A stretch of DNA of 21,015 nucleotides from an uncultured Desulfomonile sp. (GTDB lineage Bacteria > Desulfobacterota > Desulfomonilia > Desulfomonilales > Desulfomonilaceae). Below the pieces are notes generated by a model. That model worked only from the letters and a program-made list of their open reading frames with translations, did not search any database and was not told where the DNA came from. Below, in pieces: positions 6,461-12,874 of the stretch (positions within the stretch are counted from its first letter, which is position 1; every line of letters begins with the position of its first letter). The position numbers and the translations under genes were made by a program. The stretch covers positions 1 through 21,015 of the forward strand of contig CALDNG010000187.1 of the NCBI GenBank assembly GCA_937915285.1, given 5' to 3'.

Positions 6461-8287
6461 ATGAAAACGATCAATAAACCCAACACTCGATTCCTGATGG
6501 GAAATGAAGCCATTGCCCGCGGAATTATAGAGGCAGGCTGTTCAGTCGCAACCGCCTATCCAGGAACCCCATCCTCTGAGATACTGGAATCGCTCACCCG
6601 CTGGAAAAAGGAAATGGGCCACAACATATACCTGGAATGGTCCATAAACGAGAAGGTCGCCTTTGAGGTTGCCTATGGCGCGAGTCTGGCCGGCGCGCGC
6701 TCGGCTGTTACCATGAAGATGGTCGGTCTAAACGTGGCATCCGATCCTTACCTCAGCGCAACCTACCTCGGGGTTCGAGGTGGAATGGTTCTCATTGTTG
6801 CTGATGATCCAGGCCCTCACTCCAGTCAGACTGAACAGGATTCGCGCTTTTTTGCTTGGCTAGCCAAGGCTCCGGTCCTTGACCCGAGCACTCCGGCTGA
6901 AGCTCTTCAAATGATCAGGCGTGCTTACGAATTGTCCGAAAAATACGAAGTCCCGGTCATGCTCAGGCCTTGTCTGAGAGTCTGTCATTCAAGACAGAAT
7001 GTCACTCTCAATGATCCGGTGGATTCAACATACGCCGGCCCATTTAAAAAGAACTGGACACGCTGGGCCGCCATACCCAAGTTCAGATTAGCGCTGCACG
7101 CGGAACTAAACAAAAAATTAGAGAAAATGACGCAGGAAGAGCCTGAATGTTCACTATTTCTGGAGCATCAGGGGTCCTCGGACAAGCTTGCAATAATTAC
7201 CAGTGGATCAGTATCGTCTCATGTCTTCGATCTGATTCGAGAAGAACCTCAGTTCGCCATGTTCAACGTCTTCAGGATCAATATGCCCTTCCCGGCTAAC
7301 AAGGCCGCATTGCAAAGCATTGTAGACAATCATCAGAAAACTCTGGTGATAGAAGAGACTTACCCTGTCATAGAACTCCAGATAGACGACAGACGCAAAC
7401 TGGTTGGAAGGCTGTCCGGGCTTGTTCCATCTCAGGGGGAATTGACACCTGAGGTCGTAGAAGACGTAATTCTGGAGGCCATCGGGGAGAAACCAAGGAC
7501 ACGTCCTGACGTTCAGATCAAGGCCAGGAGGCCATCCCTGTGCGCAGGATGCCCTCACAGGTCCTCTTTCTTTATGTTGAGAAAGGTTTTCGACAAGGGA
7601 ATTTACCCCGGAGATATAGGCTGTTACACACTTGGCACAAACATGGGGGCGGTCGATACCTGCCTTTGCATGGGGGCCTCAATCGGCATGGCCTCGGGCT
7701 TCACGCATGCCCAGTTAGAGGAATCAAGGCCACCGGTTGTGGCCACTATCGGAGACTCCACATTTTTCCACGCCGGCATCCCTGCCTTAATAAATGCTGT
7801 CCACAATAAGGCATCATTCACCCTAGTCCTCATGGATAACAGTGTGACCGCCATGACCGGTGGTCAGGTGACCCCCGCATCCGAACAACTTGCCGACGGC
7901 TCGGAAGGCACGCCCGTCGATATTGAAGCCATGATAAGGGCCTGCGGCGTCAAATTTCTCGAGGTAGTCGATCCATACAACTTTGAAGAGCTGCAGGCGT
8001 CATTCGAACGTTCCTACGAATATTCGGTGAACAAGTCCATGGGTGTCTCTGTAATTATCACCAGAAGGCCTTGTATCCGTGTAAAGGGCGTTCAGTTGTC
8101 GTCAGACAGGTATACGGTGCTTGACAATTGTGAGCGCTGTATGACCTGCATCAGAGACCTGGAGTGTCCGGCCATTTCATTTGAAAAAGAATCCAAGAGC
8201 GTCGTGATAGACTCCGACACCTGCTCAGGCTGCGGATTTTGCGTTAGTGTTTGCCCCTGCGGGTCAATTACAAGGAAGGTATCATAG
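6461..8287 (+). CDS. iorA: Indolepyruvate:ferredoxin oxidoreductase, alpha subunit
   Basis: Catalytic subunit of IorAB, which oxidatively decarboxylates aryl 2-oxoacids (indolepyruvate, phenylpyruvate) to aryl-acetyl-CoA with ferredoxin as electron acceptor, and can run in reverse in anaerobes. At 608 residues it is full length. The N-terminal pyrimidine-type domain has GNEAIARG and the NEKVAFEVA segment (E64). The TPP-binding GDSTFFHAGIPAL...MDN region is near 430-460. The C-terminus is a two-cluster ferredoxin domain: CERCMTCIRDLECP near 556 and CSGCGFCVSVCPCGSI near 587. The start at 6461 matches the usual N-terminus, but no Shine-Dalgarno precedes it. The stop is one base from the iorB ATG, so the two are co-transcribed. 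Confidence 0.95.
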   Translation: MKTINKPNTRFLMGNEAIARGIIEAGCSVATAYPGTPSSEILESLTRWKKEMGHNIYLEWSINEKVAFEVAYGASLAGARSAVTMKMVGLNVASDPYLSATYLGVRGGMVLIVADDPGPHSSQTEQDSRFFAWLAKAPVLDPSTPAEALQMIRRAYELSEKYEVPVMLRPCLRVCHSRQNVTLNDPVDSTYAGPFKKNWTRWAAIPKFRLALHAELNKKLEKMTQEEPECSLFLEHQGSSDKLAIITSGSVSSHVFDLIREEPQFAMFNVFRINMPFPANKAALQSIVDNHQKTLVIEETYPVIELQIDDRRKLVGRLSGLVPSQGELTPEVVEDVILEAIGEKPRTRPDVQIKARRPSLCAGCPHRSSFFMLRKVFDKGIYPGDIGCYTLGTNMGAVDTCLCMGASIGMASGFTHAQLEESRPPVVATIGDSTFFHAGIPALINAVHNKASFTLVLMDNSVTAMTGGQVTPASEQLADGSEGTPVDIEAMIRACGVKFLEVVDPYNFEELQASFERSYEYSVNKSMGVSVIITRRPCIRVKGVQLSSDRYTVLDNCERCMTCIRDLECPAISFEKESKSVVIDSDTCSGCGFCVSVCPCGSITRKVS

Positions 8288-8288
8288 A

Positions 8289-8810
8289 ATGAGTCAAATA
8301 GTTTTATGCGGCCGCGGGGGACAGGGCATTGTTTTCCTGACCCGACTCATCGGAGATATTGCAACGGCCAAGGGGTTGAATGTGATATCGGCTGAAACGC
8401 ATGGCATGGCGGTTAGGGGCGGCTCTATAAACAGTTGCGTAAAGATAGGCGAATATAAATCCTCGCTGGTGCGTTGGGGCAAGGCGGATTTCCTCATATC
8501 TCTGGATGAGAATGAGACGGAAAACAACAGACATTTCCTGAAAGAGAACGGGATGATACTGGAAAATTCGACCTCTGGGTCAACCAGTGAAACCGTGCGT
8601 ATAGACGCGACGGGCTTGGCCAGGGAACTCGGTATGGCGCAACTGGAAAACGTGGTAACACTTGGCATGGCCTCAACACTTTCAGGATTCCCGCTCACAA
8701 CTGACGAGATCAGACAGGGACTGATGCTCGACCCCAGGGACAGAGTCAGACAGATGAACCTGAAAGCTCTTGAAATGGGCATAGCCGCCCATCCATCCAA
8801 CTTGGTCTGA
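8289..8810 (+). CDS. iorB: Indolepyruvate:ferredoxin oxidoreductase, beta subunit
   Basis: Gamma-domain partner of IorA that completes the 2-oxoacid:ferredoxin oxidoreductase. The 173 residues begin MSQIVLCGRGGQGIVFLTRL, with the GRGGQG motif at 8-13 and SAETHGMAVRGGSINSCVKIG typical of this subunit. I chose the ATG at 8289-8291 over an in-frame ATG at 8247, because homology begins at MSQIVLCG, GGAAGG stands upstream, and the earlier start would overlap iorA. It is one base downstream of the iorA stop. No acyl-CoA synthetase, often next to ior genes, is present here. Confidence 0.94.
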   Translation: MSQIVLCGRGGQGIVFLTRLIGDIATAKGLNVISAETHGMAVRGGSINSCVKIGEYKSSLVRWGKADFLISLDENETENNRHFLKENGMILENSTSGSTSETVRIDATGLARELGMAQLENVVTLGMASTLSGFPLTTDEIRQGLMLDPRDRVRQMNLKALEMGIAAHPSNLV

Positions 8811-8887
8811 CTGCGGTCCCAAGAGGCTTGGCGTGATTGCAAAACTAAATGCTAGCATAAGTATTATCTAAACATTCTGGAGGCCTT

Positions 8888-9148
8888 TTGAAAATTGAGG
8901 ATGTCTTACTACAATTAGCTGACAGGATACTGGATTTTGACGAGGCTTCACTTGCCCAACTCCAGGAGAAATATTTGAACAGGGTTTCTGACTTTACACC
9001 CACCCGTGATTGGGAAAGGTCTATAATCGTTTACTTTTTGATCAATTCCGTGCGCGTGAAAAATAAAATATTCAATGACCGGGTCAAGGGCTCTCAGGGC
9101 CCGGACCCTTTGAAATCCACGAAGAATCTGTTGAAAATAGTAAAATAG
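8888..9148 (+). CDS. Conserved-looking small protein, 86 aa, function unknown
   Basis: Not recognised by name. The sequence is soluble and mostly helical, with a likely coiled first half (DEASLAQLQEKYLNRV) and a second half, PTRDWERSIIVYFLINSVRV, then KNKIFNDRV. No Cys, signal or membrane segment. I read the start as TTG at 8888-8890, because GGAGG (8879-8883) lies four bases before it and there is no in-frame ATG nearby. It lies 77 bp after iorB on the same strand, so it may share that transcript, or it may be independent. A short hairpin-like CCAAG-AGG-CTTGG in the gap lacks a T-tract. Confidence 0.65.
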   Translation: MKIEDVLLQLADRILDFDEASLAQLQEKYLNRVSDFTPTRDWERSIIVYFLINSVRVKNKIFNDRVKGSQGPDPLKSTKNLLKIVK

Positions 9149-9234
9149 ACTCACCTTTTAATTTTTCTTTTAAGTACTAATTACATATATCTGAGATCAT
9201 GGACGTTTAAAAAATTGTGGAACCTTTTTTTATA

Positions 9235-9262
9235 TTGATTTTCTTATAAAAAAAAGTATAAT
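9235..9262 (+). promoter_or_regulatory. Promoter of the Gln/Tyr-rich secreted protein gene
   Basis: TTGATT (9235-9240) and a perfect TATAAT (9257-9262) with a 16-bp, A-rich spacer form a good sigma-70 promoter in an AT-rich gap. The predicted leader is about 110 nt before the ATG at 9379. Confidence 0.65.
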
Positions 9263-9266
9263 AAGA

Positions 9267-9386
9267 ATGTCCATCAAAGGCTGGTTCACATTTTGGAAAT
9301 ATTGGATTGTCGCCTATCCTGAGTCAATAGGAAGGGTGTGGTATTATATTGAACAGCCGGGCCGAAAGGAGAAGCGTCATGCCTAA
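9267..9386 (+). CDS. Candidate 39-aa Trp/Tyr-rich leader ORF
   Basis: An open frame fills the whole leader of the next gene. It starts MSIKGWFTFWKYWIVAYPES, has four Trp and four Tyr, and ends GRKEKRHA. Its stop (9384-9386) overlaps the next start (9379) by eight bases. The ATG is only four bases from the -10 box and has no clear Shine-Dalgarno, so translation would have to be leaderless or the frame is accidental. It could be a leader peptide coupled to the downstream gene. Low confidence. Confidence 0.25.
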   Translation: MSIKGWFTFWKYWIVAYPESIGRVWYYIEQPGRKEKRHA

Positions 9387-10689
9387 AAGACGTGGGTTAA
9401 TAACAGGTTGCCTTGTGGCAGCCTTGACGATACTGCCACATTTTGGGACTTTGTCTTGGGGGCAGACCTATGACAACTCGTCACTTATGCAAAGCGGCCA
9501 GGATGGGTCAATGCCTCAAGCCTATTATCCGTACTGGCATAATTACCTAGACAATATGCAGCGCGAGGGTGGTTATTACGCGGTAACCGGCAATTACGGC
9601 GGAACCCCTATCACGAGCTATTACCCCTCATCTTCTTCCAGTTCGGCGATGAGTCCTGAGGTAACATCCCAGTCCAATATGTATTACAATCCGTCTGATT
9701 ATTACGGGGCTCAGCAGCAGAGTTATCAGGCCCCTCAGCAGGCATATCAGGCTCCAGCCTACCAAACGCCACAACAGACTTACCAGGCTCCTCAGCAATC
9801 CACTGGTGACACAGGCAAGCGATCATCCAAGAAAAACAGGGCTACAGCCCAGACCACTCAGCAGACTCAGTCTTATTACCCTCAGCAACAGGCTTACGGT
9901 CAGCAACAGTATCCCCAGCAGGCTTACGGCCAACAGCAGTATCCTCAGCAGCAGTACCAACAACAGCAGGCTTATGGTCAACAGCAGTATCAGCAACAGC
10001 AGGCGACTGCAGACGGATCAACAACGTATAGCGCGGATCCATCAGTTCAGGCAGCCCAGCAGAAGGCTTATGAGAGGGCGGTAGCCAGACAGAGAGCCGC
10101 TGAACTGGCAGCCCAGCAACAGGCGGCCATGCAGGAACTCCAGCAAACCCAGGCAATGTATGCCGCAGCCCAACAGAAGCTCAAAGAGCAGGAAGTCCGT
10201 CAGAAACAGCTTCAGGATGAGTATCACAAGAAGGCGGTTGGAGAGGCCTATGAGGGATTGAGGGCAGCCCAGCAGAGATACTATGAACTGATGGGAGTAA
10301 GCGGAGAATCGGGAGCAGGCCCTGCCCGTCAGGCCCAGCAGCAGATGGCGGCCCAACCTCCTCAGTATCCGCAGCAGCAGTATCAGCAACAACCGATGGC
10401 GTCAGCTCAGCCTCAGGGTTTTCCGACGGCGGCCTATCCTCAGCAGGGATATTCACCGCCCCCGCAGCAGGCCGGCTATCCACAGGCTGGGGGAAGTCCA
10501 GGACTAACGGTAACACCGCCGGGAAGCGCCACGCCTCTGCACATTCAGTCCCAGCAGGAACAGCAACAGCAGCAGGAGACAGGCGGATTCTGGTCAACAC
10601 TTAAAGAGATTTTCTCTCCACCAACTACCGCTCCGGTTCCAAACCAGAGGAGCATGTTTGACAGCAAAAAGAACAGCATGGATGAATAG
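9379..10689 (+). CDS. Secreted Gln/Tyr/Pro-rich low-complexity protein
   Basis: Not recognised. From the ATG at 9379, with AAGGAG seven bases upstream, it encodes 436 residues. An N-terminal Sec signal (MPKRRGLITGCLVAALTILP, cleavage probably near SWG-QT) leads into a Tyr/Ser-rich stretch. Next come Tyr-Gln-Ala-Pro repeats, then a block of AYGQQQYPQQ-type decapeptides (about nt 9889-10003). A Gln/Ala-rich helical, probably coiled-coil segment follows (about 220-300: QKAYERAVARQRAAELAAQQQ), and then more Pro/Gln-rich sequence. It ends FWSTLKEIFSPP and a charged tail. No Cys in the mature protein. The composition resembles prion-like or phase-separating sequences, or a wall/matrix linker. It stands alone, with its own promoter and terminator. 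An upstream in-frame TTG at 9349 is less likely as the start. Confidence 0.8.
   Translation: MPKRRGLITGCLVAALTILPHFGTLSWGQTYDNSSLMQSGQDGSMPQAYYPYWHNYLDNMQREGGYYAVTGNYGGTPITSYYPSSSSSSAMSPEVTSQSNMYYNPSDYYGAQQQSYQAPQQAYQAPAYQTPQQTYQAPQQSTGDTGKRSSKKNRATAQTTQQTQSYYPQQQAYGQQQYPQQAYGQQQYPQQQYQQQQAYGQQQYQQQQATADGSTTYSADPSVQAAQQKAYERAVARQRAAELAAQQQAAMQELQQTQAMYAAAQQKLKEQEVRQKQLQDEYHKKAVGEAYEGLRAAQQRYYELMGVSGESGAGPARQAQQQMAAQPPQYPQQQYQQQPMASAQPQGFPTAAYPQQGYSPPPQQAGYPQAGGSPGLTVTPPGSATPLHIQSQQEQQQQQETGGFWSTLKEIFSPPTTAPVPNQRSMFDSKKNSMDE
9889..10003 (+). repeat. Tandem AYGQQQYPQQ-coding repeats
   Basis: Three imperfect units beginning CAGGCTTACGGTCAGCAACA code for AYGQQQYPQ(Q), with synonymous changes between copies, separated by short Gln runs. 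They lie inside the secreted low-complexity gene and probably arose by slippage or unequal exchange. This is a coding repeat, not a CRISPR. Confidence 0.75.
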
Positions 10690-10707
10690 AATTCTCTTAG
10701 GAAATGC

Positions 10708-10740
10708 AAGAAGCCCGGCTTTGACCGGGCTTCTTTTTTT
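10708..10740 (+). terminator. Intrinsic terminator
   Basis: GAAGCCCGG (10710-10718), loop CTTTGA, and CCGGGCTTC (10725-10733) form a perfect 9-bp GC-rich stem, extendable by two A-T pairs. Seven T residues follow at once (10734-10740). It lies 20 bp after the secreted low-complexity gene and points with it. On the minus strand no T-tract follows, so it does not serve the opposing ClpX-like gene. Confidence 0.93.
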
Positions 10741-10786
10741 GTTATACGAGCCAGTTTGTTTTTATCGTCAGGTTACTTGGATCGAA

Positions 10787-12559
10787 CTAATTCCTGTAGG
10801 TTTCCTGGATCATGTCATTGAGGTATTTTTCGGGATTCTCAACTGCTATTTTAGGAATTTCGAATTCCGTGGAACCTGATCTCTCCATCACCAGCTTCAG
10901 ACCATGATGATAGTTCTGAAAGATTTTACGACAAACGATCAAGGGAGCTTCTGAGCCGTCAAGGGACAGCCTGATCAACTCCCGGAGAGCCTCCCCGGAG
11001 AATTTTATCCTTATCCCGTAAATCCTGTAGAATTCTGCTTCAAATGTCTTCACATCGTTTTCGAGTTTAAGATATCGGCGATAGACTGTTTCTGCCGACA
11101 ATCCCCTTTTGATGGCTGATTCTATCACCAGTTCAAGAGCTTCCCTAGAGAGGGACTGTCCGTAACATGTGACGAACTCATCTGCCCTTGATTCCAGCTC
11201 ATTCAGGAGATCATCTCTCTCCAGGGAATCCACATCGTCAAAGAGTTCACAGCGCGATGGGTGATATTCATCGGCCAGTATTTCCTGGAGAAACGGCCTG
11301 GGGTTGAGCGCGAGTTCGCGGGTCACCGTAAAACGTTTCAGGTCGGACGATGGCAGGACTCGCTCAAACCCGACCAGAATCTTTTCGACCACACTGATTA
11401 GCGCCCGGGCGCCGGTTTTTTCCTTATGGGCTTCCTGGGCGATCACCCTGAGGGAATCATCAGTGAATCTGATGTCTATTCCGTATGACTTGAAGTCCTG
11501 TTTTTTGGAAGTCACGACACTGGAATACCTATTTTTCAGTATTTTGTAGAGGTCTTCTTCACTGAGGTCTTCGAGGACTGCGACTACAGGAATTCGTCCG
11601 ACAAATTCCGATTCGAATCCATATTTTATGAGGTCCTCTGCCTTGACTTCCTTGAACAATTCCGAACGGTCCTCTTTCTTCTTCAGTTCCGCCCTGAACC
11701 CCAGACCTTTCGAGAAAAGTCTTTTTGACACGATTTCATCTAGGCCGTTAAAGGCCCCGGACACTATGAACAGAATATCCTTTGTGTTAATGGTCCTCTT
11801 GAGCCTTTTGCCGGTCTTCTGGAAATGAGCGGCGGCTTCCATCATCGATATGGGATCATGCGCAACCTTGAGATCGACCTCGGTTTCCTCCATGGGCTTC
11901 AGGAGGTTTCTCTGGACGCCTGTCCGCGACACATCCAGCCCGATGATGTTCCCTGATGAGGCAATTTTGTCGATCTCATCAACGTAGATTATTCCGTATT
12001 TGGCTTTTTCAATATCTCCATCGGCTTCCTGAACGAGATCCCTGACCAGATCTTCGACGTCACCTCCAACATATCCGGTCTCACTAAATTTAGTGGCGTC
12101 ACCCTTTACAAAGGGAACTCCCAGTTTTTTGGCTATCAGTTTTATGAGATAGGTCTTGCCCACACCGGTTGGGCCTATCAGGAGAATATTGTTTTTTATC
12201 CGACCTATTCCCTCGCGGTCTGCGCTGTCGCCATGCTCCTGAAAATAGCGAATTCTGTTAAAATGAGTACAAATTTTGGTTGCAAGAATCTCCTTTGCCG
12301 AATCCTGTCTTATGACATACCGGTCCAGGTACTCATGCAACTCCGCAGGTTTCATGTCAAAGCGTATCTGTTCAGGGGATGGTTCAACACTGGCCGTTTT
12401 TCCCTCTGAGGTTTCATCCACACCGGGCCACGGTCCAATTTGAGTCCCCATGATTCTGATCCGATTGCCATACTTTTCCGCAAGAAACTCGTTAATTTCC
12501 CTTTCGATCTCCTTGGGATCAGGTAAGTTTGTATCTTTCATGGAGTCTTCTGTGTTCAT
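10787..12559 (-). CDS. ClpX-like AAA+ unfoldase without zinc domain, with extended C-terminus
   Basis: ATP-dependent unfoldase of the ClpX/HslU clade. Numbering from the ATG at 12557-12559 (590 aa): ClpX-like PAELHEYLDRYVI near 71, Walker A GPTGVGKT 129-136, pore loop GYVG 162-165, Walker B IIYVDEID 190-197, an LGF loop (286-288) at the position of the ClpP-docking IGF tripeptide, and SEFVGRIPVV. A sensor-2 GAR is seen in KTGARAL. The N-terminal Cys4 zinc domain of ClpX is missing. About 150 extra C-terminal residues seem to repeat the small AAA domain (YGIDIRF and NPRPFLQEIL versus YGIRIKF and NPEKYLNDMI). An in-frame ATG at 12653-12655, with GGTGG upstream, would add 32 residues of unconvincing sequence. 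It is divergent from the sigma-54 activator. A protease partner is possible but no clpP is in view. Confidence 0.87.
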   Translation of the reverse strand: MNTEDSMKDTNLPDPKEIEREINEFLAEKYGNRIRIMGTQIGPWPGVDETSEGKTASVEPSPEQIRFDMKPAELHEYLDRYVIRQDSAKEILATKICTHFNRIRYFQEHGDSADREGIGRIKNNILLIGPTGVGKTYLIKLIAKKLGVPFVKGDATKFSETGYVGGDVEDLVRDLVQEADGDIEKAKYGIIYVDEIDKIASSGNIIGLDVSRTGVQRNLLKPMEETEVDLKVAHDPISMMEAAAHFQKTGKRLKRTINTKDILFIVSGAFNGLDEIVSKRLFSKGLGFRAELKKKEDRSELFKEVKAEDLIKYGFESEFVGRIPVVAVLEDLSEEDLYKILKNRYSSVVTSKKQDFKSYGIDIRFTDDSLRVIAQEAHKEKTGARALISVVEKILVGFERVLPSSDLKRFTVTRELALNPRPFLQEILADEYHPSRCELFDDVDSLERDDLLNELESRADEFVTCYGQSLSREALELVIESAIKRGLSAETVYRRYLKLENDVKTFEAEFYRIYGIRIKFSGEALRELIRLSLDGSEAPLIVCRKIFQNYHHGLKLVMERSGSTEFEIPKIAVENPEKYLNDMIQETYRN

Positions 12560-12874
12560 TTCTTTTGGCCTTTCAGTTATCAACTCGTGTTCACAACGCC
12601 CGTATCTAACCATGATTCTACTTAAGAATATGTGTAGTGTTCTCTTTCTCGTCAATCAGACCACCCGTATTTCAATATTGTTCCAGTTACCAAAAGACGA
12701 TTTTACATTGCGCTACTTACAAGTTCAATTGCACGAGTAAGACTATAGGGTTTATTTCAATTAGTATATGGTGTTAGATTTGACAATCACATTGTCAAAG
12801 TAATACAATAACTTTATCAGGGATAATTTCTTTTAACTTCACTTCCATCAACAGGCGCTCAAAGGAGGGGTACA
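12560..12874. other. Divergent intergenic region, ClpX-like gene / sigma-54 activator
   Basis: AT-rich 315-bp gap with no convincing gene. It holds the promoter-palindrome of the activator (12779-12809) and the activator's ribosome site (AAAGGAGGGG, 12861-12870). It may also encode 32 extra N-terminal codons of the ClpX-like protein if the upstream start is used. No sigma-54 promoter (GG-N10-GC type) stands out, and no clear promoter was found for the minus-strand gene. Confidence 0.6.
12779..12809 (+). promoter_or_regulatory. Promoter with -35 inside a perfect 21-bp palindrome
   Basis: TTTGACAAT (12779-12787), spacer CAC, and ATTGTCAAA (12791-12799) form a perfect 9+3+9 inverted repeat. Its left arm contains a consensus -35 TTGACA (12780-12785), and a -10 TACAAT (12804-12809) follows at 18 bp. 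A protein bound to the palindrome would block RNA polymerase, so repression is the simplest reading. The gene served starts at 12875 with a leader of about 60 nt. Confidence 0.72.

Noticed and set aside
9394..9411. Lipobox-like LITGC near the N-terminus of the Gln/Tyr-rich protein
   Set aside because: The Cys comes only five residues after the basic start, too early for a lipoprotein hydrophobic core; a normal signal peptidase I site after the full hydrophobic stretch fits better.
9889..10003. Short direct repeats that might look like a CRISPR array
   Set aside because: They are in-frame codon repeats (AYGQQQYPQQ) with no spacers of regular length and no cas genes.
9842..10600. Several long minus- and plus-strand frames inside the Gln/Tyr-rich gene
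   Set aside because: CAG/CAA-rich repeats keep other frames open; none has a ribosome site or sensible protein features, while the main frame has both.
12653..12655. Upstream ATG as start of the ClpX-like gene
   Set aside because: It has a passable GGTGG, but the 32 extra residues look like translated intergenic DNA; the call is not firm and is noted in the feature.
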